Assembly: GCA_964019055.1 (NCBI GenBank)
Contig: OZ025211.1
Coordinates: 3,828,835 to 3,892,834 of the forward strand
Source of the DNA: Anthopleura xanthogrammica
Taxonomy: Eukaryota > Cnidaria > Anthozoa > Actiniaria > Actiniidae
Length of the DNA: 64,000 nucleotides
Direction of reading: 5' to 3'
Under the pieces are notes generated by a model, which was not told where the DNA came from, did no database searches, and saw only the letters and a list, made by a program, of their open reading frames with translations. Of this stretch, positions 9,901 through 24,900 are shown in pieces. Every line of letters begins with the position of its first letter. The first letter of the stretch is position 1. Position numbers and translations under genes: made by a program.

Positions 9901-12900
9901 AACTCCTTGACGAAATACATCATGGGATGTCTTCCTAACCTTCAACTTCAAACTTTCAATTTTTGTTATTACCCCGAAACAACATCTAGGCTGATCAAAT
10001 CAGGACACGACTAACTCACAGATCTAACCCTAAAACAACCTCTGGGCTGATCAAAGTCAGGGCACAGCTAACTCATAACTCAGCTAACTCTTATTTACGT
10101 AAGACATTGCATAAATATCAAGCAAAGAAATAAACTTGAAACGAAAGAATTTTTACCTTTTCAGTGTCTGGGAATCCTGAACTATTTCCGTTCCATTGAA
10201 CGCACCATGACCATCAACAATGGCGGGCTCTCACTAGACGGCGGAAAACAGAAGCCATCAAAGTAAGAAAATATTGTTCAATTTAACTTTATTTGCATTT
10301 AGTTATTTCATTCAGTCTATGTTTTAGTTCTTCCATTCATTCATTCATTCATCTATTATTTCATTTTTTCTTTCTCTCAGACATCAAGTGTTCCATGGTG
10401 CTGGTATTTCTGGTATTGGTAATCATCAGTATGCTCACAACACTCCAGCAGACTACAGGTAATAACATCAGGAAGGATCAATCAATATTTTGGTTTACAA
10501 AGACTTACAGGGGAAGGGGTGAGGAGATTTTGATCGAAAGGTTGGCGGGAAACATAAGCACCTAACATCACCTCACCACAATAGCTGTGTATTCACTGTT
10601 CTCTTGTGCCCCCCTCCCGCGGTAAATCTTGACCAGTGATTCTTGATTCACAGGGAAGAGGGTTAAGGAGATTTTGATCGGAAGGTTGGGAACATAACCA
10701 CCCATGTGTAGCATCACCTCACCACAAAAGCCAAATATTTACTGTTCCCTTGGTTACCCCCACCCTCTGTCCGTGATAGCTTTACCAGCACACTTAATCA
10801 TAACTGTTATCACTAGGTACGTTCCCGGAATGAAGCAAATTGCAGTGCCCGAACTTATTGTAAATTAAAACATTTTCTGTTTTTCAGGATTGAACAAGCA
10901 CAATTCATGGAATTCTCTGAGGTACTGAGATTTGTTTACTTCTATGATATGTGCGCTAATCTAATGTGCGTGTGTGTGTATTTTCATTTCTATCAGCCTT
11001 AGCCAATCAGCGAAGACTTTATATGCGTGAAAATGGAAAACATAAATTTAGAACACAATAATTTGCGCACCTAGATTCGGAATCGCCTGGTCGCTAAGCA
11101 CCAAAACCTTTGGTAAACATGACAGTGTCTTACGTCATGATCAAACTTTCTATTCTTATTAGGTCGAAAACCATGATGACTTCTACAGTACAGAGGAAGG
11201 TCGTACTCACACACAAGACCAACGAGGTTATTACGTTGTTTACGATACAGCGTTAAAGGACTTCAAGTAAGTGACAAAATTCGAAGAAAAAACCCTTCAA
11301 ATTTTATCGATACACTAAACTAAAAGAAAACCTCTGGGCAGATATAGATATACATTTAGATGAACATTTTCATTATTTATTTGTCAGGGATCTTGAAACA
11401 GAGCTTCTTCTAGTGGCTTCGCATTACATCGCCAAAGATAAAGAATTCCGACTCCCGAAACAACACGTAAGTAGAAGTACCCCGTATTCGTTAAACGTGT
11501 TTACGACATGTGTTAGTTTCTTAATTCAAAAAGGTTCGGTCAGGCGCAAAAGAAGCTTTCCCGCTCTACCTAGTCTCGATCCTACACATTGCTTGACGAC
11601 CCTAAGAACGTCTGCAGGAGGCTACGCTCTTATTCTACCGTGCTCTACCGTGCTGGTCGTTGACGCTCAATCCTCACTACACTAGGGCAGACGCCATATG
11701 TGAAAACCTCACGTTAAAACCTGCTTCAGTGTGACCGTGACGGTGCCTTGCCCGTCCAAATTGATTGGATTAACAATGATCTTGTGCGCTGTGATTGGTT
11801 TAAAGGAAGTTTTTAATTTCGTACCGTTCCGTGCCGTTTCACAGTCTTACGGATGACAAATGTATTTTTAGGGAAGAAGTTTTCATTACCTTTGTTACCA
11901 CTTCCGTTTCCTGAGCGCTAAGAATAAGTCTGTGTCGCAGAGTGATCACCTGAATACAACAGAACACAAGAATAGTAAGACAGGGAATGAAAGTCTTACA
12001 GCACAAAATACAAATTGCATGTTTTTACGGAGGGAGTAAGACCGGAGAAAAAACCTGTATCAACAGGGGAGGGACCAATACATTGACCAACTAAGCTCGG
12101 CTCACATGATGAGTCCGTTATAATTTTACTTTTACCTGTTGTTTGTTTAGTTCCATGGCGATAGGATTGACATCTCTTCGTATGGTCATCAACAAGTTGA
12201 TCGATTCGCGGTTTTACTTGACTTGTGGACTAATGAAGCAGCCTACCTGGAGAATAAGAGACAGGTAAGGACATATATATTTTCAAAGCCGTTTTAGAGT
12301 TTTTCCCGCAAAATGTACTCCTCGTCTCTAATGATGTTATTTTTTTAATGTTTTTATTGCAGTTGATTGATTGTTACATTGAGGCCTATCAACACGTTTT
12401 TGATACCAACGAGAAAACCAAGCTCGCGCAGGTATTCCACAGGGTTCGGTATTGGGCCCCCCATTTCTATTGCTAAATATTGTTATTTCAGTTGAGAAAA
12501 AATTTTTTTGAGTCCCCTCTATATTAACGTATCTCCTCAAGCTTTCCTAATAAACAAAGAAACAATACTAAAAAAAATGGCACGTGAACTGGAAAACATT
12601 ACGCCCAAGCTACTACCTTCTTGCATCGCATTTTTGAACATAATTTTTTTGGATATCAATCTAGACACCGATAAATATACTAATAGAAATTTGTTTCCCT
12701 TCTAAGGTGATGACAAATGTCATGGCTATGCGCCCACGGTTTGATTTCACAGCTGATTACTTCGTCCGTATCTATCGTGCCGAATGCCTGAACCTGAGAC
12801 TCTACTGTAACCTTATCAAGACAATACTGGATCAACAGGTTTGACTGCATCTTGTCAGTCAAGTTTTTAGACGTTTTGGAACTTTACTGAATAGCATTTT

Positions 12901-15900
12901 TTTTGGTTAGATCGCAGAGGAACGAGAATACTTACAAAAAGTCTGTCGCGAAGGTAACAAAGGTAGGTAACTTTTGCTTTCTATCCATTCAAGGGCACGG
13001 GAGTGTATTTTCTTAGTGGAGGGGGGGGGGGGGGGATAAAATATAAATTAATTTATCTAAAAACCTTCAAATTTTATCGATACCGCGAAACAGCCTCTGG
13101 GCTGATCCATCAAAGTCACTTCCCATCAATTAATTGAAAACAATTTTTGTCTTCATTCTGTTTTGCTGACGTTCTGTTTTCGTTTTTGGAAGGTTTTGGG
13201 CTTCCCCTTCGTGTGATTCCACAGCAGCTTATCGCCGTAAATATCAGCAGGTAATAAAAATTGGGCATTTCGTAAATGCAAAACGGTTTCCAAACAGTAA
13301 GGCATGACGTTCGTAGCCATTTAGTGCAGATTTGTGTGTGAAAAAGCACTGATCGATCTCGCGCTGAAGTGTCAAGTTTTATGAATGTACTCCAAAGATA
13401 CAAACATTTATCTAGTCGTACGTAAATTTGTGATAAATCCCATTGTTGTTAGATAACCTTATTTATTATTATTTTTAGGCCCGCACTACAGTATATCTAC
13501 ATGTTGGAGTTTCATCCATCATTAGCTATGATTGGTCGAATACCAGAAGCACTCAAGCACGTATTCAAGGTTAGTGGAACTGACATCTCTTGGACTTAGC
13601 TGCCTTGTGTTAGCAAAATTGGCAAAATTTAACTTTTCATGATCAACTACAGTAAATGACTTATACCTTTGCTTCTAAAACAGACGTTCTCCGAGATTCA
13701 CAAACCAAAGAGCACAGGAGAGATCATCTCAATGGAGAAGCGATTGCTTGAAGTGGCACAAAAGGAATGGGACTCGCCAGAACCGACCGGAAATAACTTT
13801 TCCGTGCAAACACGAAAAGACGTAAGTACTTAATGAAATTCATTTAATCCAAAAATTCCAAAATATTTTGGCGCAAGACAAGACACATTGTTGTGTGGCA
13901 TGGTAGACTTACATGGTACGACTTATATTCGCGAGCTGACAATGCAACAAAAAATCCAAAAATTACGGACGTTGCCCAGTTTGAAAAAAATGTAGCTTGT
14001 AAAAGCAGTTTCGATTTAAGACAAGTCTCATTCCCAGTGATCAGTGGAGGAAACATGTGCAAGGTTGTTTTTTTTGCTTACCAAATTCTCGTTTCGTATT
14101 CTCATGCCAGCTGTTTTCTGAGGTGTTCATCGAAGATCCGCAGTTTGTTTGTGAAGTTGGTCAATCACTGATTAATGCTGAGGAGAAGAAGAAAGGTGGA
14201 CGAAAATCCATCAAGGAAAAGAGACAAATATTATTGAATATCTGGTCCAAATTACTAGAGGTATGCTAACCCATTAATCTTATTCCTATACGACAAGCGA
14301 ATTTATTCATTCCCTGTCTTACTATTCTTGTGTTCTGTTGTATTCAGGTGATCACTCTGCGACACAGACTTATTCTTAGCGCTCAGGAAACGGAAGTGGT
14401 AACAAAGGTAATGAAAACTTCTTCCCTAAAAATACATTTGTCATCAAGTCGCGTAAAACTAATTAACTTTTTTAACTTTTAATTAACTTTTTCGCTGGTC
14501 AGATATATCGTGGTCGAGCTAAGGAGATCGGGTTTGATGAGTACCACGCCTTCCTGCGAATTGTGTCGTTCGATTTTGCGCAGTCGAAGCCGGAAGTGGA
14601 TACCGAGTCAGTATTAATTACCCTTGTCCAAGAAGACGACAGCAGGATTGACAGGTAAGCGGATAAGGGCTGTGAATAGAGGCACTAGGCGAGTTTGTAC
14701 TACGGCTATATTGGCTGAGATAGACTAGGGTGACAACGGTGTTTTTCCCGTTGTTCAAATAATTGATATTAAGCGTTACAAAAGCGACATTTAGAGGCTC
14801 AGAAGACGTAGAAACAGAGAAAGGCGGATTAGAACGTGCACCATAGCGTCGATTATCGGATTTGACCTTCACCCCAGAATGTGGCGGTAGGGCCGCCTAG
14901 TCCAAAAGTATTGTACGGCGTTGTTACCAAGGTTAAGTAATTCAAAGTTCATTGTCTTCGTATAGGTATACACCTGCTTATCTACCGCTTGCTATACAAG
15001 AACTGGACGAGAAACACGTGGGGAACTTCAGCTTCAGGACAAGAGAAGGTCTAATGCAAGTGAGTATAGGTTTAAGTAGCCAACTCCACACCTAGATATC
15101 GATATTATCGTATTCTAATACGCGATTGGTTTGCTTGTGTCTTTAGATAATGAATGGAACAAGCGTGGAGAAGCTACAGACTGTCCTAATGACGCAGGTA
15201 CGCATGAACACTGTTTGGTTTGTAAATATTTTAAGCACAGGGGAAATCCCCATTACCATCAGAAAGCAGTTCCGTGCTCTGTCCTGCACTCTGCAACCGA
15301 CTAAAAATGTAATGTAATGTCTATAAAGCTCCTGCCTACTATAGTTTTCTAAAACTCCCGCCTTTCTTTTTCTAACATTTCAAAAAAATTACTTTAACAT
15401 TGTAGTGAAACATTGACTCTCTTGATTCTAGGTCACCCACAAGAATCTCATCGTTTCCAGTCTTCTGCAACTCGATGGATGTGGAAAGGTTATATCAATC
15501 GCAAAGGCGAAGGCGGCAGAAACGGAAAAAAGGTACGTTAGGAACACTCAGTTCTGTGCGGTCCATCTTCATATTTAATCGATACCCTGGAACAGCCTCT
15601 GGACTGATCAAAGTCAGGGCACGGCTAATTCACAGATCGAATTAGAATTTAGAATGTTAGGTTTTGTGGCGGGAGGAAAACCGGAGAACCCGGAGAAAAC
15701 TCTCGAGGGAGAGACCTAAAAACTCTACTCACATGCGGTGCTAGAGGCGAGTGGACGACCACTACACCACCCTTGATTCCCAATCTAGGACAGACGTTGA
15801 GCTAATCAATTCCCTAACAGTGGTCTATTGGTGTTTTTCAGTGAGGGTCTATCACCTGTTTCGTCACGTGATCATTCCTTAGCAAGTCGTCGTAACTCAG

Positions 15901-18900
15901 TTGAAGAAAGTCAGTCTTTGAGCGCGTTTTCTTCCAAGAGGCTGGATCGAGAGTTTGAACGTAAACTCCAAGAGGTGTTTGTGTCAGTTCAACTAGAAAA
16001 GGTATGTCGCATGCATCCCTGTTAGTAGTAATTCTACTTACTTTCATGCAATCTTAACATAGTTTTAATATCTTTGCTTATGACTTTAGACGGCACTACG
16101 GGACAAGATGTTAAACGAGTACATTCGTAAGAAAGAACAGCTGGGAGTCATGTTGAAGAATATTGATGAAGTAGTCAAACTAAAGAGGTAGGTATCATTC
16201 AGAGTCGTACCCAGTCGTCACTTACGTCTTTTTGGACATTTATATCATGATGTGCGCCGCCGCAATGATGAATGGGCGCAAATACACTGCGAACTCACTA
16301 AATCCTTCCCATCAACCACAGCGCGAGTAGTAAGAACAAATAGCGCAATTTAGAAGCGACTGGGTACGAGTCTGGGTATCATTATAAAGTTTAGACGGAA
16401 GACCCGCTTTGTATCGTAACTTATTGACTGACATTTCATCCTCCGGTCGACCATTCTTTCGTTGTTATTAAAGATGTAAGTAGTTCTGGTACTTATGCGA
16501 TTTGAAGTTATTTTTTTCTTCACTACTATTTTTTCCCTAGGAAACTCATAACGAATTTCTGTAGTAACCTAAACAAAAGAGCTGGCCAGTTTTCTTACCA
16601 AGCACAGGTAGGTATTGACAGGGATCTCATTTTCAATTCAGTCAATCCTCAAATATTTTCTGGTACCGATGAAATATATCTTTTATAACTAATATATTTT
16701 CTTTGTATCTGTTTCTGTCTTCAGATTATTGCGTACACTATTACACTGCAAGATTTGCTAAGCGACTTCCCAGCTACCAGGTATTCACGGAATGAATCAG
16801 CGTGTTTTTACCGAAAAGTAGATCTAGTTGATCTAGTCAGTATTGTACACCTTAGTATAATTTGTTTTAGTACAATCTACCCTGGTGGTATTACCCTGCA
16901 AATAGTGCCTTTAAACTCCTCATAGGGGGAAAAACGGTCTCTTTTGGTCATAATGTTAGTTTCGAAATTGGTAGAGAATCAAAACCATTTAATGGTGGAG
17001 AACGCGGGAAATGTTTAATGATAGCACGAAAAAGGTTAAAACATAACGTCCAAGGTCTTTAAAAACTAAAGCAATGCATTATATATATTTGTAGTTTGGG
17101 AAAAATAAAGGTACTAACCCTTAGGAAATGATATTCTCTAGGGATGCACATTTTGTTTTCGGCGAAGAAGATGAAAAGAAAAATGATGAAGAAGACAACG
17201 TAACGCCCGATCCAATGTAAGTTAAAAAATAGTATATTATAGTATATTATTTTAATAATATTTTTTTTCTCTTGTCATGTATAAATGACTTTTTCATTTA
17301 GAATATGCTATGAATTGTTGTTATTTTGCAACGTGATTCCCAGTCGATAATGTCAACATGGTCACCTTGTTGGTTGATATAACAAAATAAATTCATGGCA
17401 AATCGTAAATTAAGTTCAACCAAAATGGCGAACATAACGTCACATTAAACCAAAATATATCATTCCATAGGACATTAAAACAACGACCAAGAAGACTCCT
17501 GTCTGCTGACGGAAAAATGCTGCTTAACTTGTGGTTTGTACCCCATTACACTGAGGTAAGAAACTATAGGAATCAAGTCATATTTCGACGTGAAAATCCT
17601 TGATAATGAATTTGACTTCTTTTTACAGATACTCAAGATGTTTGGAAAAATGAAGATTGAGCAAAGAAACGCGTGTTTGAGAGTGATTTTGGTTAGTAAC
17701 GTCGTAGACCCCGATGTGATGTATAATAATTGTTTATAGTTCGTCCGGGTTCAACAAAAATAATGGCTTTTGCTTATGCTATTTCTCTGAACATCCCACT
17801 ATTAGAACTGATTTCTATCTTACCTTGCACTTCTTCTTTTATTGTTCTCACAGCAAATTGTATCGGCGCTTCACGATATCTGTCAGTATCTTTGTGCTCA
17901 TGCTCGACTGGGCAGCTCCACTGCCCGGTTAGGAACGCAGAAGCTGGAATTTTCAGGAGTGACCGCTGACTGGGGTGGCACCGAGGGCATCGGTAAGTTT
18001 CAGGGCAGCTTTCTGAAAAATCTTTTTCTATTGTCCGTATTATTGACATTGGTTAAGTTGTACTATATTCTGTTCTTGATAGGTGCTGAACTAAGGGAAA
18101 TTCAAAAACAAATCAATCATTTAGAAAACCCAAGTGATCCTCAAGAAGTAAGTAATACCCAATATGCACTATAAACAGGTCTTTTGACCCTTCCCTCTTA
18201 AACGAAGCAGTTGTGTGAATCATAACAACCCAGAAATGCAAAGAGCAACACGATATTGGTAATAAAAAATATTTTACCAACATTTGTATGGAAACATATG
18301 TTGGATGGCAATGCAAGCCATTCTAGGTTCAAACGACTCGTCACGATCTCATATGGGGAAAACATCCAAATTAAAGCTCAGTCATCTCAGGATCTGATTA
18401 TTTGCAGCTGTAGTTTATATGAATTCATTTTAATACGTCTTTCAGGCTACTTACTCACTAGTTCATTATCAAATGTTTCAGGTAGCAGACTTTCTCACTC
18501 AAAGACGTGACAACCTTTACCTTGAGGTGGACATTTCCATCAGTCATTCAGTCCGAGATACGTTCCTTTCCACTGGAAATGAGTCAGCATACAAGGTAAG
18601 CTAGAAAGGAAGCAGTAGAGAGAGCATTTGGTTAATGAACTCCAGTATATTCGCTTACTTTGGGTTGTAGGGTCGATCCTCCGACTTAAAATAATTTCTT
18701 TTTCTTGATAGAGAATCACAGACAACATGCATTTTGCACTGCAAAAGCTGAGTAATCTCCCGAGGTAAGCTTAAGGTCCAGTAGACCAATTCAGCTTTAG
18801 CGCTTTTTTTCCTTTTTCAGGTCACGTGTCAATCCCTTGAGTATGTTTCTTTGCTTACTGATAATACTATAGAAAATATTGATGCAACCTTTACCTGAAT

Positions 18901-21900
18901 GTGTCTATTGGACCATAAATTCTGTGCCAATGATGTGTTATAACCCAGCTGGTTCTTCTACAAATTTAAACGTTTATAATTATTGTTTTTTAGAGCGAAT
19001 ATGTACAACACGAATTTCTCTGTTCCTGAGCCACTTGATTTTAAGACGCCTTTAGGAAGAGAACTGTATCCTTGGAGGTCATTCATGGAAAAGTATGTCA
19101 TTACATTCAAAGTACAGTGTAATATCAAATTGTAGTGTGGTGTACCCCACAGCAATGTTCTAGGACCTTTAGTGTCTCTATGACCTATCTTGTCCCCTGT
19201 AAGTCCCCTTCCGTTTTGGTGTGTGGGGCTCTGTTCTAGCACCTATGCTGCTCTTCCTAATTAAGCAAGTTTCGCTGCTTTGTGGTGTGCCTAACGGCTC
19301 TGTTGTAGGGCCTATTTGTCTAAGTCACTATCCTGTACGATGGCTTCCTGTTTTTATTTTTATTTACTGCCCAAGGATCTCTGTGCTTTGAGCTGTCCCT
19401 GTCTCCCGTAAAGATAATCAGTGTTAATGGTTCCCATATAAAGCTGTCATCCCATGCACCTACAAGTGAACTTTTGTGCTAACCACATTGTTGTGGTGTA
19501 CTTAGGTACGGGCCCTTTCCATTGATGTTCTGGCAATGGCACCAGATTGGAAATAACATGCAGCTATGTCTAGCTGGACTCCGAGAAGTCGACAGGTTTG
19601 GAACAAAACCCTCATTTATATCCTTTTTCATTTGTAATCGTTTAAAATTTTGACTCTGTCATGGTGATTGCATTGACAGGCACGTCGTGAATGGAGAAAT
19701 CCTCGGGGTCTCTCTTCTGCTAGAAGACGTCCTACAAAATGGTCTTCCCGATATGTTCTATTCTAGACAAGACGAAGACGCGACCAGTGTCGGCTCGCCG
19801 GCGCAACGGTCTCGGCCCAATACGAGCACATCCCGAAAACCTCCCAGCCGTCGACACAGCGACACGGGAGAAGAAGGAAGCACTGCGTCGGGAGGACAAA
19901 GCGATGGTGGCAGACCCTTCGATATCCCTAAGGGACCGTTATCATTCAGCAAGAATCCAAAAGCTGCGGTGAAGCTTATCAATATGTTTTTGTTGGTGTG
20001 CTCGAGGTTGGAAATGTTGAAAACTGACTGGGGATGCAGGAAAATGGGCACCAATGAAATAGCAACCACAAGACACTTCAGGAGATTTTGGTAAGATAGA
20101 CTAAGTGATATCAGATCAAATAAACATACCAATTCTGGCCATTGTCAACGAATAACATCGATTCTGGAATCCACGAGATTTTGGCACTTGCATGCTCCAG
20201 GATTCTAGATACAGAATCAAAAATCCCGTTTTTTATTTGCTTCTGGAAACTGATCATGAAACATGCACCTCTAAGATTGTTCATTGTTCGAGATTTTCCA
20301 TTCTTACAAAGGGACAAGACAGCTATTTATCTTCGTTGCATTTGTGGAACATATAATTCAAAGGATGTACTAACGAATTTGATTTTCGTTGTTTTAGTAA
20401 ACTGTACAAGATTGAGGTACTTCAGCCAGTGTACCAACAAGTGGCGATGAAGCTGGGATTGGTAAAGAAAAGATTCCCTAAAAAATCATTTTTTACATTA
20501 CATTACATTACATTACCTTTACATTTTTTACATTTATGCTTTGTTTTCTTCAGGGCCAAGAATATGCTGCTCTGGGTGCCCTAACCAGTGATGATGAACC
20601 CCTGACCTCACCACCGGGCTCAACAGAAATGGAACTCAAAATCAAACAGGTTGGATGACGCCTCATTTAGAGCAGCTGTCATTTATAATTATGAAAAGAA
20701 TACATGCCTAAATATCTTGTTCATGACTTTGTATGTCCCTGCATCCTGCTGATCATGCATAATGATCAGTGAAGTCTTGCACTGTGATTGGTTTAACGGA
20801 TGCTGTCCATTTTGCACTGCGGCGGTTACTGTACTGCGTACCATTGTTTTTTTGTGCCAAACGCATTGAGTCGACTTCAGTTACAGTTGTTTCGCTCGAA
20901 TTTCATACGAATTTGAAAGTTCACGGCAATTCGCACTGTCACGGACTGAATTGTTCGCGAGGTAGTCCCTCATCCCACAAGTGTTTTTCTCAGTCATGAA
21001 ATATGCTCTATGCTTAATGCACATAACTAAGCTTATTCATTGGTTCATTTCCACAGCTTGTAAGACTACTAGAAAACTTAGAATGTACAATGATATCTGA
21101 CGTCATGAGGCGGATATCACGTGAACACACTCTTGTCGTGTCGGAGAGAGGACGCGATGACGCGACACTCCCCACTGACTTATGGAAAAAACCGGTTAGT
21201 AAACTTGTTGGTCATGTTGTAGGACTGAATTTGGAAGAAGTCGAAGTAGATTGTGTATGAAATGGGTCGTTTACATTATGTCCTCATATACTACTAGTAC
21301 CAGAATCCCTTGCACGTTGATGTTGAAAGCGATCAATAGACCTCTTCACCTTCGTTGTTTGTTGTACCCATTTCAGACCACGTGATGCCACTCTTGGGAG
21401 TTGATTTTTTCATGTGTAAATACTTTAACAAAAGAACATTTCTCAAGGGAATGTCATGTGGTCTGAAATGGGCAATTTGCATACGAAGGTAAAGAGGTCT
21501 ATTGTCTCACTTTTCACGAAAAGCCGCGGAGCCTGAATAGAAGTTTGTTTTACAATAAATATGGGAAGGGAAATTTCTGGACCGTCGTGCAACTTGCTGT
21601 TTAATGAAGGGTGCCCATGTAGAAGGGCCCTTTGCATGCTAAACTAATGAAGAAATTCGTATGATAGTGTCACATACTACCGCCCCGAAAATCCCTTGTT
21701 CTTTTTTCAGTTGTTAAGCATCTATGGTCTTACTATTGCAGGTCATGAAGGAAAACTCGACTATACCCAAACCACATTTAGTAGAAGATTTTGTACTAGA
21801 TTTGATGGCTGGTCACATGGAAGATGGAGACACCTTGGAATTCACTCGAGTAAGTGAAATGTGGCAAGTTGTTGTAGTATTACTAAGGGAAAAAGGGAAA

Positions 21901-24900
21901 AAGAGAACTATCAAGTCCGACATAAAGAAAAGCGAATGAATACGAGTACTAATGATATGATAATAATAATTTTATCAACAGGAACATTTGAATAAATGTT
22001 TAGTCAGACTAGCAGCAGAGACTAACATGAGAGAAAGAATTTGCTTCGAAAGGTAATAATTCGTTTCTCAACTATCATTCAAAATGCTTCTTTTGTGTCC
22101 CAATGTATCTGATACTGTACAGAATTTAACTGCGATCTTGTTGATGTTTAGCTATGCTATGTATTATGAGAACCTCCTACGACACCAACATCAGTTGCTA
22201 TACATGAAAGAGCAAGAAGTAAAACAGCTTAATGACCAACTAGAGGAGAGTGCCGCTGCCACCATTGTAGATGTTCATTGTCAGTTAGCTGACAGAAGTC
22301 ATGAACAGTTATTAGGTAATAAAAGAAAAATGTGTTGTACGGTATGGAATCAAGGACAATTAATAACAACCAATCATTAACTACAGATTAACCAATCAAC
22401 TAACCAACCAATTAACCAATCAACTAACCAATGAAACCAACCTTTCATTCAACCTACCAACCACCAATTAACCAAAAACTAACCAACCAATCAACCAACC
22501 TATCTACTTTCCACCAAAGCAGTCAACTAACCAGCCAACCAGCAAATAACCAATAACTAACCAACAAAGTAACCAACCGACCGACCGACCTACCTTACCA
22601 CCACCAAACCAGTCCAAGTAACCAGCCAACGACCAACCAACACAACCAACCAACCACTCAACCAGCCACTGCCCACCAAACCAAACAACCGACTCCAAAG
22701 CAACAAAGCAATCTACCAATTCTTAGGTTTCTGCATTTTCTAAACAAAACATGTTCGGTTTTTACTTTTTTTTTCTAGAAATCACTGCTTTACGAGCGAA
22801 AATTATGGAGATGAGAGAAACACTCATGAACCAGGTACCCAACTAAACGATCGATGTAATACTATTTTGCATGTTTGTACACACGGTGGTCGCAGTATAC
22901 TAACTATGATATTTTATTTCTTATTCCAGGAAAAGCAGATACGTGAGAGACTTAAGAAGGACTTTACTAAGCTAGTCCAAGAATTGTTCAGTAACTGTTT
23001 TGACATGAAGAACAAGTTTGAAGAATTCAGGTAAAAAGAGATATCTGTTTGCTTTCATTTTCAATGAAGGACCTTGCTATTGTAAGGTTTGCAGGAAGAG
23101 GGGAAGCTATAGTGCAAATAGACGTGCTCTACCTTGAAGTTTCCCTAACTCTACAATGTTTTATTATTATTCAAGGTTGTTCCTGCATGATGACATCCAT
23201 GACAGTTTGAATGAGGTCCGTAGACATGCCCTGGAAGACATGAGAGAAAAGTCTGGTGCAATGAAAGGTACGCTTAATATAGCATTACATCCAATTATTA
23301 TATCTGAGAGGGGGGGGGGGGGGGTGTGAGATTGTAATTTACTTAGTTGGGACCTCGCTGCACTCTAAGCTTTTTCGCAAACCAGCCCAATTTCTAAAGA
23401 AATTCCACTGATGTTTTTTGCTTAGCTGTGGGAGACGATCAAGTGATCAAGAAGTGTGAACAGATCCGTGCCTATCAGGAAGATAACACCAACCTAGGTC
23501 AAATGGTAAAGATATCATGTTCCTTCGGGTTTTTATTCTATTTATTTGACTGGTTTACATAGAATTATTATCAAACATTAAGATTATTTTTCGTCTTTGT
23601 TTAGTTCTTGAAAATGAAAACTATGAACAACTGGAAAAAGACACGATTATTCATGCGTTACCATGACTCTGTAAGTACTTGTTGTCATTATTGTTGCTCA
23701 TGTTGTTACTGCTGCTGTTGTTACTGCTGCTGTTGTTACTGCTGCTGTTGTTACTGCTGCTGTTGTTGTAGCTAATGTTATTGTTGCTACTGTTGTTGTT
23801 GATACTGTTGCTGCTGTTGTTGCTATTGTAGTGGCTAATTTTGGTGCTGCTGTTGTTACTGCTATTGTTGCTGTTGCTGCTCTTGTTGATGTTGCTGTGA
23901 TTGTTGCTACTGCTTGTATAGCTACTGCTAGACTTTGTTGTTGTTGTTGTTGCTGTTGCTTACTGTGATATTGTCATTGTTGCTTCTTTTGCTGTTGTTT
24001 GAAAGTTCAAATGTCATTTACCTATAAGGTGGAAAGTCTTCGTGAAGAAGCTGATCGGGCCAAAAAAGAATGTCTGGAGGTGAAAAAAATGGCTGAAGAA
24101 AAAGCACAACTAATGAAACAAGAACAAGCAGCACTAAGAAAGGTAAAACAGATCTAGAATGAAAGTCACAAATGATCTCATATTTTATTAAAACAGCTTC
24201 GAAAGACGAGATTACCTGCCATCTATGATTTATATAATGTGCATTGTATGACACAGTTAATGTATATAAATATATCTGATTTTGTAGGCCTTATCTGAAC
24301 TTGAAAAAGAATGTCAGAAACTACGACGAAAGCTACAGTTTGAGGTAAGAATGCCTGATTTTTTTTCCAACGTTTCTCATAAATAAAAGGATGTATTAAG
24401 AACCTTGATCTAGTTTTAAACTTTATGGCAAATTTCCCTCTCTTCTCCCTCCATCCCTCTTTCTTTCTCTTTCTTTCTGCCTCTCTTTCACTAATATTTT
24501 TGACTGTGTTTTTCAGCAAAAGTCTAAGATGCAGAAGATGCACGCCCAGATGCAGGAACAGCAAAGCCTACGTCAACTCGAGCTGGCTAAGTCAACAAAT
24601 ATTGATAAACTGGTAAGTACGTAAGCCTTGACAACACGTATCATCGAACTTTTTATATCAAACACATTAGACAGGTCAGGTCGATTAGATAGTGTGGCTG
24701 ATAAAGAGGCATGGTGTACCGTGCCGTGACGGTGACCGTGACATACCGTGACGTTATGATAGATTTGATACTGAAGTAATTTCTCGCGGTGTGATTGGTT
24801 TATTGGTTGTCAATACGTGCCGTGCCTTGTTCCGTTATATATCACGTTCACGACTCACGCTCTTTGATAATTCATTGATATATGCTTATATCAACTGTTT

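Noticed and set aside
12105..12122. Second hammerhead core at ATGATGAGTCCG
   Set aside because: The first core base is A instead of C, no GAAA follows at a workable distance and no stem II can be drawn.
22504..22719. Minus-strand ORF rich in Gly, Trp, Leu and Val
   Set aside because: Product of the degenerate CCAA repeat in CCDC162 intron 50.
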